A stretch of 64,000 nt of DNA from Erythrobacter insulae (GCF_007004095.1 NZ_VHJK01000001.1:686501-750500), one strand, 5' to 3'; shown: positions 34,467 to 44,060, counted from the first letter of the stretch. The notes: generated by a model not told the origin, from the letters alone. Numbers and translations are program-made.

Positions 34467-35714
34467 TCACAATTTACGCCAACGCCCGATAAAGAACCCG
34501 TCCAGACCGCCCGCTTCGGCAAGCATACCGGGATGAGTGCGGAGCCAGCCCTCTTTTGTGGGCTGTAATCCTGCGGGCAGTTCCTCGGCGGTGATCGGCA
34601 CCGGTTCGAGATCAAATGTTTCGTCGATCCAGCGCGCCTGATCTTCGCCCTCTTCGAATTCGAGCGAGCAGACCGCGTAAACAAAGGTTGCGCCGCTGGG
34701 GAGCCAGCTGACCGCTTGGTGGATCAGCGATTGCTGGATTTCCGTCATCTCGCCAATAGCACGCGGCCCGATCCGGTGCAGCACATCAGGGTGACGGCGG
34801 CACGTGCCGGTCGCGGTACACGGTGCATCCAGAAGGATGGCATCGAACTGTTTGGCAGGGTGATAGGTGAGCGCATCGGCCTTCACCACTTCGGCTTCGA
34901 TATGCGTGCGTTTCAGATTTTCGCGCAGCATCTCCAACCGTTTGCCGCTAATGTCCAGCGCGGTCACGTTCCAGCCCCGCGCGGCCAGCGACAGCGTTTT
35001 TCCGCCCGGCGCAGCGCAAAGATCAAGCGCGCGTTTTCCTTCGCCATTGCCAAGCAAGCGAGGGGGAAGCTGCGCAGCAAGATCTTGCACCCACCATGCG
35101 CCTTCGGCAAAGCCCGGCATCTTCTCAATCGGCGTTCCGCGCGGCAGGCGGATGTGACCGTCAGCCAGGCTAATCCCGCCCATTTCGAGCGCGCGCGCTT
35201 CGGTCTCTTCAGCGTTTTTCAGCGCCAGATCAACTTCGGGCGGATCGATCAGACCCGGCGCAATCGTTTCAGCCCGGTTGCCCCAGCGGGTAAGCACAGC
35301 ATCGCTTAATGTCGGAACATCGGGCAGCGTGACTTCGCGCTTCATAAGGGTCGAGAAAACCCCGTGTGCCAGCCTGCGCGGACCACCGGTGAGCAGCGGC
35401 AGGCATGTCGCGATGACAGCATGGGGCGGCGTACCGAGGCGCAATGCCTGCGCCAGCATCAACCGCAGCACACTGCGCGGCTTTGCATCATCGGGCAGGC
35501 GTTTTTTGGTCGCGCTGTCGATCAACAGATCAAGATCGGTCAGCCAGCGCAAACTTTCGCCGATAATGGCGCGCGCCAAAGCGCGGTCAGCTGGACCATC
35601 AACGCCCTTAAGCGCAGCGGCCTCGGCCTGTTCGAGTGTTTCGCCGCGGCGCATGACAGCGTCGAGCGATTTAAGCGCAGCGCGGCGCGCGGGGAATCCT
35701 GGTGCAGTGGGCAT
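34467..35714 (-). CDS. rsmB: RsmB-family 16S rRNA cytosine-C5 methyltransferase
   Basis: A 415-residue RNA m5C methyltransferase. An N-terminal NusB-like RNA-binding domain (about 1-135) precedes the Rossmann methyltransferase domain. The SAM motif LDLCAAPGGKT, the ALDISGKRLEML acidic motif, and the two active-site cysteines in DAPCTATGTCRRHPDV and YAVCSLE are visible. By family it methylates C967 of 16S rRNA. It is the only gene of its transcript as far as seen, divergent from the small SDHAF4-like gene. Confidence 0.92.
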   Translation of the reverse strand: MPTAPGFPARRAALKSLDAVMRRGETLEQAEAAALKGVDGPADRALARAIIGESLRWLTDLDLLIDSATKKRLPDDAKPRSVLRLMLAQALRLGTPPHAVIATCLPLLTGGPRRLAHGVFSTLMKREVTLPDVPTLSDAVLTRWGNRAETIAPGLIDPPEVDLALKNAEETEARALEMGGISLADGHIRLPRGTPIEKMPGFAEGAWWVQDLAAQLPPRLLGNGEGKRALDLCAAPGGKTLSLAARGWNVTALDISGKRLEMLRENLKRTHIEAEVVKADALTYHPAKQFDAILLDAPCTATGTCRRHPDVLHRIGPRAIGEMTEIQQSLIHQAVSWLPSGATFVYAVCSLEFEEGEDQARWIDETFDLEPVPITAEELPAGLQPTKEGWLRTHPGMLAEAGGLDGFFIGRWRKL

Positions 35715-35772
35715 GTGCGATGCTCATAGAGATATTGAAACCAAGCGCCAGCCCGCGCGTTGATGATCCGAC

Positions 35773-35943
35773 ATGACCAAACAAAAATCACACGCCGCGA
35801 AGAATTTCAAGAAACCTGCGCATTGGACAAATGATCCACCGCCGCAGCCCAAGGCGGTAGACCCGCTAAAGGATGAACCGCGCGAACTGTCGCCCACACG
35901 CTATGGCGACTGGGAACGCGAAGGAATCGCTTGGGATTTCTAG
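35773..35943 (+). CDS. SDHAF4-like succinate dehydrogenase assembly factor (DUF1674)
   Basis: A 56-residue protein, easily missed because of its size. It is Lys- and Pro-rich at the start and ends with LSPTRYGDWEREGIAWDF, the hallmark C-terminal motif of DUF1674/SDHAF4 proteins (PTRYGDWE..G...DF). In mitochondria SDHAF4 binds flavinylated SdhA and promotes its assembly; bacterial homologues are thought to do the same. Two ATGs are not in competition: 35773 is the only one that yields the full motif. No succinate dehydrogenase gene is nearby. It is divergent from rsmB and convergent with the P450 gene. Confidence 0.85.
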   Translation: MTKQKSHAAKNFKKPAHWTNDPPPQPKAVDPLKDEPRELSPTRYGDWEREGIAWDF

Positions 35944-35987
35944 AGGCTTAGTTTTCTAAGCCTTGGGATTTATAGTGGTAGGGATTT

Positions 35988-37400
35988 TCAGATTCTTTTG
36001 AATTCGATTTTCAACCCGTCTTTGGGCTGAGGAATTGGCCATTCCTGCCAATCGGGCGCGTAACCTGGCGCTGCTTCGATGCGGTAACGCTGCAGTATTT
36101 GCGCCAGCAGAACTTTCACTTGCATATAGGCAAAATGCAGCCCGAGGCACATATGTGCGCCGCCGCCGAATGGTACCCATGCGTATTTATGCCGCGCTTT
36201 CACATTCTCTGGCGTGAAACGCATCGGGTCAAAGGTGAATGGATTGTCCCAATATTCCTCTGAATGGTGCGTCCAATATACATTTATGCCCACCATGGTG
36301 CCCTGCGGAATGGTGTAGCCATCGAATTCGAATTGCTTAAGCGCACGGCGAGGCATCGAAGGCACCGGCGGCACCATCCGAAGCGATTCCTTGAACGCCA
36401 TTTCCGTCAGCTCAAGCTTGCCCAGATCGGCATAATCAAGCGCCCTCGGTGTGCCTGAACCGTCAGGACCACCGGTCACTGCAAAGATTTCCTCGCGCAG
36501 TTTCTCCTGCCACACAGGATTGGTCGCGAGATGATAGATAAGCGAGGTTGCGCTCGACGTGATCGTGTCGTGTGCCGCCATCATCAAGAAATTCATATGG
36601 TCGACCACTTCGTCAACCGGCAACAGTGATCCATCATCACGAGTCGCGGTGGCAAACTGGCTGAACATATCCTGCCCCCCGCCTTCGGCGCGGCGGCGAT
36701 GGGTTTCTTTGGTGAAGTATTCGATCAAATATGCCCGGCCATCGACGCCTTTTTTCATCTTGGTAAAAGGCAGCGGGCTGCGAACCGGCGCGACGGAGGC
36801 CTGCACCATATCGACAAAGGCGACATTTATTTTGTCGGCTTCTGGCCCCCATGGAATGCCGATGAAGCTGTCTGCCGCGAGATCGAGCGTGAGCTTTTTG
36901 ATCGCAGGATAGAATTGCATCGGGCCTTCCCAGCTGGCGACTTCCCGCGCTATTCCGCTGTTCAGCGCACCTGAGTAATGACGCATGGGTTCCGGTTTGA
37001 ACGCAATAGAAAGCGCTCGCCGGTCAATCCGGTGATGGTCGAAATCCATCAACATCAATCCGCGCGGAAATAATTGATCAAGGATCGGTCCCCAACCCTG
37101 CTCACTGGAAAAAATCTTGTCTTTGTTAAACAGCAAAAGCTCATTGGCTTCAGCCCCGATCAGCGCGACTTGCCAGCCACCAAAGGCGCGATTTTTATAA
37201 ACCTTGCCATAGGTGTCGAGCATTCGCCGGGCAAAACCATGCGGATCGGCGAGCATGCGAAACGTGTTGCCAACCATTGGCCAACCGGCTTCGCCTGGGA
37301 TATGCGCCAAATCAGCTTCAGTCAGACGACCTTCAGACCAATGGGTTGGCGATTTTCGTTCAGCAAACGCTTGATCGGGTGTTTCTGCCAAAGTTGCCAT
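35988..37400 (-). CDS. Cytochrome P450
   Basis: A 470-residue cytosolic P450. The haem-binding motif is FGGGAHMCLG with Cys418 as the thiolate ligand; the I-helix oxygen-binding segment is MAAHDTITSS; the K-helix ExxR is in ESLRMVPP. The sequence around the N-terminus (PGEAGWPMVGNTFRML) and the K-helix resembles the CYP120/CYP26-like retinoid-hydroxylase branch. No ferredoxin or reductase lies beside it. Possible substrates are carotenoid or terpenoid compounds, which many sphingomonads make, but this is not shown by sequence. A palindrome upstream suggests local regulation. Confidence 0.9.
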   Translation of the reverse strand: MATLAETPDQAFAERKSPTHWSEGRLTEADLAHIPGEAGWPMVGNTFRMLADPHGFARRMLDTYGKVYKNRAFGGWQVALIGAEANELLLFNKDKIFSSEQGWGPILDQLFPRGLMLMDFDHHRIDRRALSIAFKPEPMRHYSGALNSGIAREVASWEGPMQFYPAIKKLTLDLAADSFIGIPWGPEADKINVAFVDMVQASVAPVRSPLPFTKMKKGVDGRAYLIEYFTKETHRRRAEGGGQDMFSQFATATRDDGSLLPVDEVVDHMNFLMMAAHDTITSSATSLIYHLATNPVWQEKLREEIFAVTGGPDGSGTPRALDYADLGKLELTEMAFKESLRMVPPVPSMPRRALKQFEFDGYTIPQGTMVGINVYWTHHSEEYWDNPFTFDPMRFTPENVKARHKYAWVPFGGGAHMCLGLHFAYMQVKVLLAQILQRYRIEAAPGYAPDWQEWPIPQPKDGLKIEFKRI

Positions 37401-37450
37401 CGGTTACGGATTCCCTTTTGGTGCTCGAAATAGGTACTGATTTGCTACTT

Positions 37451-37466
37451 ACCTTGACGTCAGTAA
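37451..37466. promoter_or_regulatory. Palindromic site upstream of the P450 gene
   Basis: TGACGTCA (37455-37462), a perfect 8-bp palindrome flanked by TTACC and GTAA as an imperfect extension, lies about 55 bp upstream of the P450 start. The layout resembles TetR-type operators, but no regulator gene is adjacent. Confidence 0.35.
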
Positions 37467-37475
37467 CTACGCAAA

Positions 37476-38510
37476 TCAAATCCAGCCGGATAGCTCTCGC
37501 CGTATCATCGTATCGAGCATCTGAATGCCGCTTTGCGAAACATTCAGGCAATCCAGCACGGCATAATCCTCGCCGCCTGCCTCAACGAATTCATCGCGCC
37601 CTTCCAAAGCAAGCTCTTCCAATGTCTCTACGCAGTCAGCGGCAAAGCCCGGCGCTGCAACGACCAATCGTTTCGTGCCCTTTTCGCCCTCGGCAATCAA
37701 TGTGTCATCGGTCGCCGGTTCAAGCCATTGTGCAGGTCCAAAACGGGATTGGAACGTCGTTTCAAAACGTACGCCTGAAAACTCGGGCCTTACTTCAAGC
37801 TGTTCTCGCACAAGACGCGCAGTTTTATGACAATGACAGTGATACGGATCGCCTTTTTCCAGCGTCCGCTCGGGCATGCCGTGAAAACTCAACAGCATCA
37901 CCTCGGGTTTGAAGGAAAGCATCGCAATCTGGCGCGACAAATCATCGGCAAGCGCGGTAATGTAGGCCTCATCATCATGATATGGCGGTACGAAACGAAG
38001 CGCGGGTTGCCAGCGCATTTCACCCAAAACACGCGCCACTTCGTCAAAAACCGTTGCTGTCGTCGCGGCGCAATATTGTGGATACATTGGCGCGATCAAA
38101 ATGCGGTCACAGCCTTTCGCCGTCAGCTCGCCAAGGCGTTGCTCTATCGAGGGCGAGCCATAGCGCATCGCATAATCGACAATGACATTTTCACCCAGAT
38201 CACCGGCAATCGCCTCTGCCTGGCTCGCCGTGATATCCGCCAGCGGCGATCCACGGTCAGTCCAGATTTTGGTATAGGCTTCGCTGCTTTTCTTAGGGCG
38301 CGTGTTCAAAATGATCCCGCGCAAGATCGGTTGCCAAGCGATTTTCGGAATTTCGATCACGCGTGGATCGGAAAGAAACTGTTTGAGGTATTTCTTCACC
38401 GATTTGGGATCGGGGCCATCAGGCGTGCCAAGATTGACCAGCAAAACGCCGATTGTCCCGCTTTTTACGGGCGGGTGGTCATTAGGGAGGCGTTGGGGTT
38501 GCCAGGTCAT
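37476..38510 (-). CDS. hemH: Ferrochelatase
   Basis: A 344-residue ferrochelatase that inserts Fe2+ into protoporphyrin IX to make protohaem. It has the N-terminal GVLLVNLGTPDGP, the central YAMRYGSPSIEQRL, and the signature region LLSFHGMPERTLEKGDPYHCHCHKTA with the metal-contacting His. FQSRFGPAQWLEPATDD and the Glu of ETLEEL are also family-typical. The gene ends 75 bp upstream of the P450 start on the same strand, so haem supply and a haem enzyme are adjacent. Confidence 0.93.
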   Translation of the reverse strand: MTWQPQRLPNDHPPVKSGTIGVLLVNLGTPDGPDPKSVKKYLKQFLSDPRVIEIPKIAWQPILRGIILNTRPKKSSEAYTKIWTDRGSPLADITASQAEAIAGDLGENVIVDYAMRYGSPSIEQRLGELTAKGCDRILIAPMYPQYCAATTATVFDEVARVLGEMRWQPALRFVPPYHDDEAYITALADDLSRQIAMLSFKPEVMLLSFHGMPERTLEKGDPYHCHCHKTARLVREQLEVRPEFSGVRFETTFQSRFGPAQWLEPATDDTLIAEGEKGTKRLVVAAPGFAADCVETLEELALEGRDEFVEAGGEDYAVLDCLNVSQSGIQMLDTMIRRELSGWI

Positions 38511-38587
38511 AAGGGGGATAACGCCTCAGAGGCGTTCTATATCCTTCGCATTTTATTTCGTTGTCTCGCGAACGAGAACAGCAAAGT

Positions 38588-40867
38588 TTAGATCCCGCCT
38601 GAAAGTAGGGGCAGTCGCCGCAATCGCAAGCCTGTGGCCGAAAACAATGCATTGGCAATGGCAGGGGGCGCGATAACCGCACCCAATTCCCCAGGATCGG
38701 CAGGTGCCGCCGCGCTGGCGATGAATTGAACGTCGATTTCGGGGCAATCGGCCAGCATCGGCAAGCCCAGATCAGCGTAATCGAAACTTTCGGGCAGACC
38801 AGCCCGAAATGGGATCGCATTGCCCAGCGCAGTACCGATCCCGAAGATCAAGCCCCCTTCGATCTGCTGCCGTGCAATATCCGGATTGATGACCCGGCCA
38901 ATATCCACCGCGACAGACAACCGCTCTACCCGCACGCCGCCTTCGCCCTGACGCGCCGTGGCGACACATGCGATGCGCCCACCTGTGGCAGGATCGCCAA
39001 TTCGGTAACAGGCAAGACCTTGGCCGCTTTGATCGATACCTCCGCCCCAATCCGCCATTTTCGCCGCGAGCTGAAGACACGCCGCCAAACGGATGTCATC
39101 CCCCAACATCGACATTCTGTAAGACAGGGGTTCACGGTCGGACTCCCGCGCAATCTCATCGACAAAACTTTCGATTGCGAAGGCTGTGTAGGTGTTCGCG
39201 TTTCCCCGGACCCGGCCGACAGGCAGGCCGATTTCGGTCGGGATATGATCCACCACCATGCTTGGTAAACGGTAGGCCGGAACAGCACCCTCGCAGGCGA
39301 GCGCGTCCTTTTTTCCAGTGCTTTCGCGAATGGCGGCTGAAGGCGTAAGATTGCCGAAAAAACGCTCCCCAAATTCATGCATCACAGGCGGGCAGGCAAT
39401 GCGAACCCGCATCGCATCAACATTGCCCCCGCCGGCATCGGACAATTGCGCACCCATCAGAACATAGGCAGGGCTGCGGGGCCGCGCCATGACCATTTCG
39501 TCCCTGCGCGACCAGGTCAGTTGCACTGGTCGGCCCAATTCTTTGGCAATTACCGCAATTTCAACTGCGTGATCATGTTCAAGCCGTGCATCAAAGCTGC
39601 CCCCGGCCGGGATCGGATAGAGCGCCACATTCTCCGGCGCGATGCCAATCGCAGCTGCCGCTGCCATGCGGGCCTGTTCCGGAGCTTGACTGGCAATCCA
39701 CAATTCCAATTGGCCATCCTGATAGCGTGCGGCGGCAGTTGCAGTTTCCAACGGGGCCGCGGGCGCAGGTTCGATCTCATAGCGCCGCGCCAGATCAACC
39801 CGCGTCATCGCGCCCTCGCCAAAACCGGTTTCTGCGATACGAAACGAACCGCCGCTGTCTACTGCGGCATTCAAACGCTCGGCAATTTCGTCACTTGAAA
39901 CGGGAAACGCCGCCTTGAATTGCGGCTTCATCGCGTCGATTGCCTTTTCGGCGCTCCACCAAGTGGTAGCCGCGACAGCCAGCCATTTCTTTGATTTTAC
40001 CGCGCCTACAATTCCGGCGATTCCATCGGCACCTGTTGCATCGAAACCTGTCAGTTCAGCACCATCATTCGGGCCATGCCGGATTGCAGCGAAAACCATG
40101 CCTGGCAATCGGATGTCTCCTGCAAACTGGTATGATCCATCGACTTTTGATGGCAAATCAATCCGGGGGTAGTCAGGCAGGGTATCAGCGTAAGCGGACG
40201 TAGGAGCGGGCCGCAGTGCCGGCGTTTCCGGGCGCAAGGGCGGCGGATCGGGCGGGTCGCGCGTCGCCGCACCGGCAGCGAGTTCTCCGAAAGTGGCGCT
40301 CTTTTCACCAAGTGAGACAATACCGTTTGCGACTACACATTCTTCCCATGATGCATCCCACCGCGAGGCCGCCTCCTGCGCAAGAACAGCCCGCGCAGCC
40401 GCGGCAGCTTGCCTGCATGGCTCTTCATAGGCCGCAATCGCGGTGCCTTCAGCGGTCGCAGAAAAACGGGCAGAACGCGCAAAACGTTCAGTTTGCATCG
40501 TGTCTGTCATATCGCTCAAACCCGCTGCAAACGGATCCCACAGCGCCATCCACTTTCGTGCGAGGGGGATGTTGGGATAGGCACCTGAAATCGGCGCAGG
40601 CTCGATCGCGATCTGGCGCCAGTCCGCACCCAGTTCCTGAGCGATGATTTGCGGCAGCAACGTTGTGATGCCTTGCCCCATTTCCAATTGCGGAACGGCG
40701 ACTGTTATCACCCCGTCCTCTGCGATTTTCAGCCACGCATCAAAGACATGTTCGCCGCGCGCCGGGGTAAGCGGACTGGGATAGGAGCGCGGCATCAGAT
40801 ACCATGCTACCAACAAGCCGCCGCCAGCGGCAGCCCCTGTTATCAATCCCCGCCGCGTGATCTGCAT
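38588..40867 (-). CDS. Tat-exported molybdenum hydroxylase large subunit (IorB/xanthine dehydrogenase type)
   Basis: A 759-residue molybdopterin-binding subunit of the xanthine oxidase family, closest in layout to isoquinoline 1-oxidoreductase beta subunit and related aldehyde dehydrogenases. The Tat signal is TRRGLITG with a hydrophobic stretch at residues 10-25. The body has VPQLEMGQGITTLLPQIIAQELGADW at the N-terminal side, RVRGNANTYTAFAIESFVDE and VDIGRVINPDIARQQIEGGLIFGIGTAL. The small [2Fe-2S] subunit normally encoded next to it is absent on both sides. It lies 4 bp downstream of the Mrp ATPase gene and is probably co-transcribed with it. Substrate unknown. Confidence 0.82.
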   Translation of the reverse strand: MQITRRGLITGAAAGGGLLVAWYLMPRSYPSPLTPARGEHVFDAWLKIAEDGVITVAVPQLEMGQGITTLLPQIIAQELGADWRQIAIEPAPISGAYPNIPLARKWMALWDPFAAGLSDMTDTMQTERFARSARFSATAEGTAIAAYEEPCRQAAAAARAVLAQEAASRWDASWEECVVANGIVSLGEKSATFGELAAGAATRDPPDPPPLRPETPALRPAPTSAYADTLPDYPRIDLPSKVDGSYQFAGDIRLPGMVFAAIRHGPNDGAELTGFDATGADGIAGIVGAVKSKKWLAVAATTWWSAEKAIDAMKPQFKAAFPVSSDEIAERLNAAVDSGGSFRIAETGFGEGAMTRVDLARRYEIEPAPAAPLETATAAARYQDGQLELWIASQAPEQARMAAAAAIGIAPENVALYPIPAGGSFDARLEHDHAVEIAVIAKELGRPVQLTWSRRDEMVMARPRSPAYVLMGAQLSDAGGGNVDAMRVRIACPPVMHEFGERFFGNLTPSAAIRESTGKKDALACEGAVPAYRLPSMVVDHIPTEIGLPVGRVRGNANTYTAFAIESFVDEIARESDREPLSYRMSMLGDDIRLAACLQLAAKMADWGGGIDQSGQGLACYRIGDPATGGRIACVATARQGEGGVRVERLSVAVDIGRVINPDIARQQIEGGLIFGIGTALGNAIPFRAGLPESFDYADLGLPMLADCPEIDVQFIASAAAPADPGELGAVIAPPAIANALFSATGLRLRRLPLLSGGI

Positions 40868-40871
40868 GGGC

Positions 40872-41861
40872 TCAGTATTCCTCGCCGTTCACCCATGCGG
40901 CAATGCGCTGAGCGATGGCATTAAAAGGCACTGCGCCTTCGCCATCAGAGGCCGCCGGCGGTTTGCCTGAGTCGCCGCTGATGCGCGTTTCCAGTCTTAA
41001 AGGCACCCGCCCAAGGAACGGGATCTCAAGCGCAGTCGCGAATTTTTCGACGCCGCCCTGGCCGAACGGATCGCTCATCTCTCCGCAATGCGGGCATTCA
41101 TATCCGGCCATGTTCTCGACCAGCCCGATAATCGGAACCTCGCCCTGTTCAAACAATTGTCCTGCGCGCGCTGCATCAATAAGAGCGAGGTCTTGCGGGG
41201 TAGACACCAGCACCGCTCCATCGGGCTTGCTATCGGCCATCATCGAAAGCTGCACATCGCCCGTGCCCGGAGGCAGATCGATAAGCAGCAGATCGGTATC
41301 GCCCCAATCCGCGTCTACCAATTGCCCGAGAGCTTTGCCGGCCATTGGCCCGCGCCAAGCGAGCGCTTTGCCCGGCGCAACTATATGCCCCATCGACAGA
41401 ACTTTAACCCCGTGGGGACTTTGCAGCGCGACAAGTTTATCGCCGCGGGCTTCGGGTTTCTGGCCTTCGGTTGCGAGCAATTTGGGCTGAGACGGACCGT
41501 AGATATCGCCGTCAATCACGCCGACCTTGTGCCCAAGGCGGGCCAGCGCCACAGCGAGATTGGTGGTCAGAGTGGATTTGCCGACACCGCCTTTGCCCGA
41601 ACCGATTGCAATAATGCGCGTCCGCTTGCGATCAGCGACCAACGCGACACGCACCTCTTCGATGCCGTCGATATTTTTCAGAGCGTTGCGATAGGCCACC
41701 TCGAGCACTTCGCGTTCTTCAGGCCGCATATCCCCGGCATCCGCGACGATAATCGCACGCCCATTGGCGAGCCGTGCAGACTGCACACGTCGTTCGATGT
41801 TATCAGGCATTGCGGCGCGCAACCGCGCGTCAATCGCTTCTGGAGTTTCAGCTTTTGTCAT
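40872..41861 (-). CDS. apbC: Mrp/ApbC-type iron-sulfur carrier ATPase
   Basis: A 329-residue P-loop ATPase of the Mrp/NBP35 group, which carries and transfers [4Fe-4S] clusters. An N-terminal MIP18-like domain (about 1-90) precedes the deviant Walker A motif GSGKGGVGKST; DGDIYGPSQP, LIDLPPGTGDVQLS and the cluster-binding CxxC in ECPHCGEM follow. The next gene in the transcript encodes a molybdenum hydroxylase subunit, a family that works with Fe-S proteins, which may explain the pairing. Confidence 0.9.
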   Translation of the reverse strand: MTKAETPEAIDARLRAAMPDNIERRVQSARLANGRAIIVADAGDMRPEEREVLEVAYRNALKNIDGIEEVRVALVADRKRTRIIAIGSGKGGVGKSTLTTNLAVALARLGHKVGVIDGDIYGPSQPKLLATEGQKPEARGDKLVALQSPHGVKVLSMGHIVAPGKALAWRGPMAGKALGQLVDADWGDTDLLLIDLPPGTGDVQLSMMADSKPDGAVLVSTPQDLALIDAARAGQLFEQGEVPIIGLVENMAGYECPHCGEMSDPFGQGGVEKFATALEIPFLGRVPLRLETRISGDSGKPPAASDGEGAVPFNAIAQRIAAWVNGEEY

Positions 41862-41935
41862 TGCAAAAGGCCTTTAACATCAAAATCACTGCCTAACCCC
41901 TGTTTTTCGCCAGAATGCGTTCCTATAAGGGAGTT

Positions 41936-43108
41936 ATGCAGATTTTTAATCGGTTGAAAGAGCGCTTTGGATCGTCCGCACAAGGACTTGCCATGGCTGG
42001 AAAGAATCCCTGGGGCGGTCCGGGCAAGAATGGCGATGGCGAATCGTCTTCTGGAGACAAGCCGGGCGGGAGCGGTCAGGATGGCCCCCGCAACCCTTGG
42101 CTTCCGGGAGGAGGCTCGGGCGACGGCAAACGCCGTTCCGCCAGCATCGAGGATATCTTCAAGAATCGCGGGCCGGAAGGTCCAAACCGCGGTGGCAGCG
42201 GCGGCGGTCCAAACTTTCGTATGCCAGAGCGCCCAGGTGGAGGCAGCTGGCTGCCGGTCATTATCGGCGGCGTCGTTCTGATTGGCCTCGCGTTGACGAG
42301 TTTGCATCTGGTCGAGCCAAAAGAAAAAGCGATTGTCAAAACTCTCGGCAGTTACAGCCGCACGCTTGATTCAGGCCTTCACTTCACGTTCCCTTACCCA
42401 ATCGAAACGGTTGATATCGAGGACGTCGAAGGCGTTCGTGCGGTGAATATCCCGTCGTCAGGCGAAAGCGCGAAACTGATCCTGACCGGCGATCAGAACC
42501 TCGTCGATCTCAGTTACATCGTCCGCTGGCGCATCAACAATCTGGCGGATTTCAAATTCCAGCTGGCTGAGCCGATCGAAACAGTTAACGAAGTCGCCGA
42601 AGCCGCCATGCGCGCGTCGGTTGCGGAAAAAACGCTGGACGCCACCTTTACCGGCGCAGGCCGCGCTGAAATCCAGCTGGCCGTGCGCGAACGGATGCAG
42701 GAAACTCTCGACGCATATCGCGCGGGGATCCAGGTGGTAGGTGTCGAAATCGCCAAGGCCGACCCGCCAAGCGAAGTCGTTGACGCGTTCCGGGACGTTT
42801 CGGTTGCAGAACAAAACGCCGACGCCGCCCGCAACCTGGCGCGTGGTTACGCGCAGCAGACCATTGCAGGCGCGGAAGGTGAGGCCGAAGCGTTTGAAAA
42901 AGTCTACGAACAATATCGGCTTGCGCCGGGGGTCACGCGCCAACGTCTTTATTACGAGACAATGGAGCGTGTGCTAGCGCAGACAGACAAGACTATTGTC
43001 GAGGCAGAAGGGGTCACACCGTACCTGCCGCTGCCTGAATTGCGCCGCCGGGCCACACCGCCCGCACCCATCACCGCGCAGGCACAACCAACCGAGCAGG
43101 GGCAATAA
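41936..43108 (+). CDS. hflK: HflK, FtsH-associated SPFH membrane protein
   Basis: A 390-residue SPFH/band-7 protein that with HflC forms a large cage around the FtsH protease in the inner membrane. A Gly/Pro/Asn-rich cytoplasmic N-terminus of about 100 residues precedes one membrane segment (LPVIIGGVVLIGLALTSL) and the SPFH domain (KAIVKTLGSYSRTLDSGLHF, then VVGVEIAKADPP and a coiled region). ATG 41936 has AAGGGAG a few bases upstream; ATG 41993, with its own AAGGA site, is a plausible alternative. It is 2 bp from hflC. Confidence 0.92.
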   Translation: MQIFNRLKERFGSSAQGLAMAGKNPWGGPGKNGDGESSSGDKPGGSGQDGPRNPWLPGGGSGDGKRRSASIEDIFKNRGPEGPNRGGSGGGPNFRMPERPGGGSWLPVIIGGVVLIGLALTSLHLVEPKEKAIVKTLGSYSRTLDSGLHFTFPYPIETVDIEDVEGVRAVNIPSSGESAKLILTGDQNLVDLSYIVRWRINNLADFKFQLAEPIETVNEVAEAAMRASVAEKTLDATFTGAGRAEIQLAVRERMQETLDAYRAGIQVVGVEIAKADPPSEVVDAFRDVSVAEQNADAARNLARGYAQQTIAGAEGEAEAFEKVYEQYRLAPGVTRQRLYYETMERVLAQTDKTIVEAEGVTPYLPLPELRRRATPPAPITAQAQPTEQGQ

Positions 43109-43110
43109 TC

Positions 43111-43947
43111 ATGGAAGCTCTCTGGAATAGTTATCGCTGGATAATCATCGCCATTGCCCTTGTCATCGTGGGCACATTGATGAGCGTCTATGTTGTCAAT
43201 GAAGAAGAACAGGTCGTGGTCATCCGAACGGGTGAGCCGGTCTATGTTGCAAATCGCCCCGGCAGCGACTGGGGCGCAGGACCGTATCTGCGCATTCCGT
43301 TTATCGACACATTGCGCGTCGTAGAAAAGCGCGTGCTCGATCTGGAAATGACAGATGAAGAAGTGCTGTCAAACGATCAGCAGCGTTTGCTGGTCAACGC
43401 CTATGCGCGCTTCCGCATTGTCGATCCGATCCGCATGGTTGAACGTGCGGGCACGACCGATGGCGTTCGCGTTGCGCTTGAGCCGATCTTGAATTCGGCC
43501 GTGCGTCAGGAACTGGGCCGCCGGACTTTTGCAGCAATGCTGACCGCCGAACGCGGCAATGCTCTTGCCAATGTGCGCGCCAATATCGACCGTGAAGCGC
43601 GCCAGTATGGTGCCGAGGTTATCGACGTGCAGATCAAACGCACCGACCTTCCCGAAGGTCGTCCGCTGGAATCCGCTTTCCAACGAATGGAATCGGATCG
43701 CGAACGTGAAGCCCGGACGATTCGTGCACAGGGCACCCGCGATGCGCGGATCATTCGCGCTGAAGCCGATGCGGAAGCTGCGCGTATCTTTGCTCTGGCG
43801 TTTGGCAAAGATGCCAATTTCTACGACTTTTACCGCGCCATGCAGAGCTACGAACAAAGCTTTGCCAAAGGCGAAGGTCGCGGAGCAAGCTCGATCATTC
43901 TATCGCCTCAGAACGAATATCTGCGGCAGTTCCGCGGGCAACGTTAG
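43111..43947 (+). CDS. hflC: HflC, FtsH-associated SPFH membrane protein
   Basis: A 278-residue SPFH protein with an N-terminal membrane segment (IIIAIALVIVGTLMSVYVV), then VNEEEQVVVIRTGEP, the domain core (GPYLRIPFIDTLRVVEKRVLDLE) and the conserved C-terminal stretch RAEADAEAARIFALAFGKDANFYDFYR. Partner of HflK in controlling FtsH proteolysis. The operon is followed by a stress-type promoter and the DegP gene, which is the usual alphaproteobacterial arrangement of membrane and envelope quality-control genes. Confidence 0.94.
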   Translation: MEALWNSYRWIIIAIALVIVGTLMSVYVVNEEEQVVVIRTGEPVYVANRPGSDWGAGPYLRIPFIDTLRVVEKRVLDLEMTDEEVLSNDQQRLLVNAYARFRIVDPIRMVERAGTTDGVRVALEPILNSAVRQELGRRTFAAMLTAERGNALANVRANIDREARQYGAEVIDVQIKRTDLPEGRPLESAFQRMESDREREARTIRAQGTRDARIIRAEADAEAARIFALAFGKDANFYDFYRAMQSYEQSFAKGEGRGASSIILSPQNEYLRQFRGQR

Positions 43948-44060
43948 ACGGCTTTGCCGACGAACGGCTTATCTGATGCTACCGACTACAAATGTGTTCA
44001 ATCGCGGTTAAGTGCCGTTGGGCTCAATTGGAACGCGTAGTTAGGAATAAGCCCGAGCTT

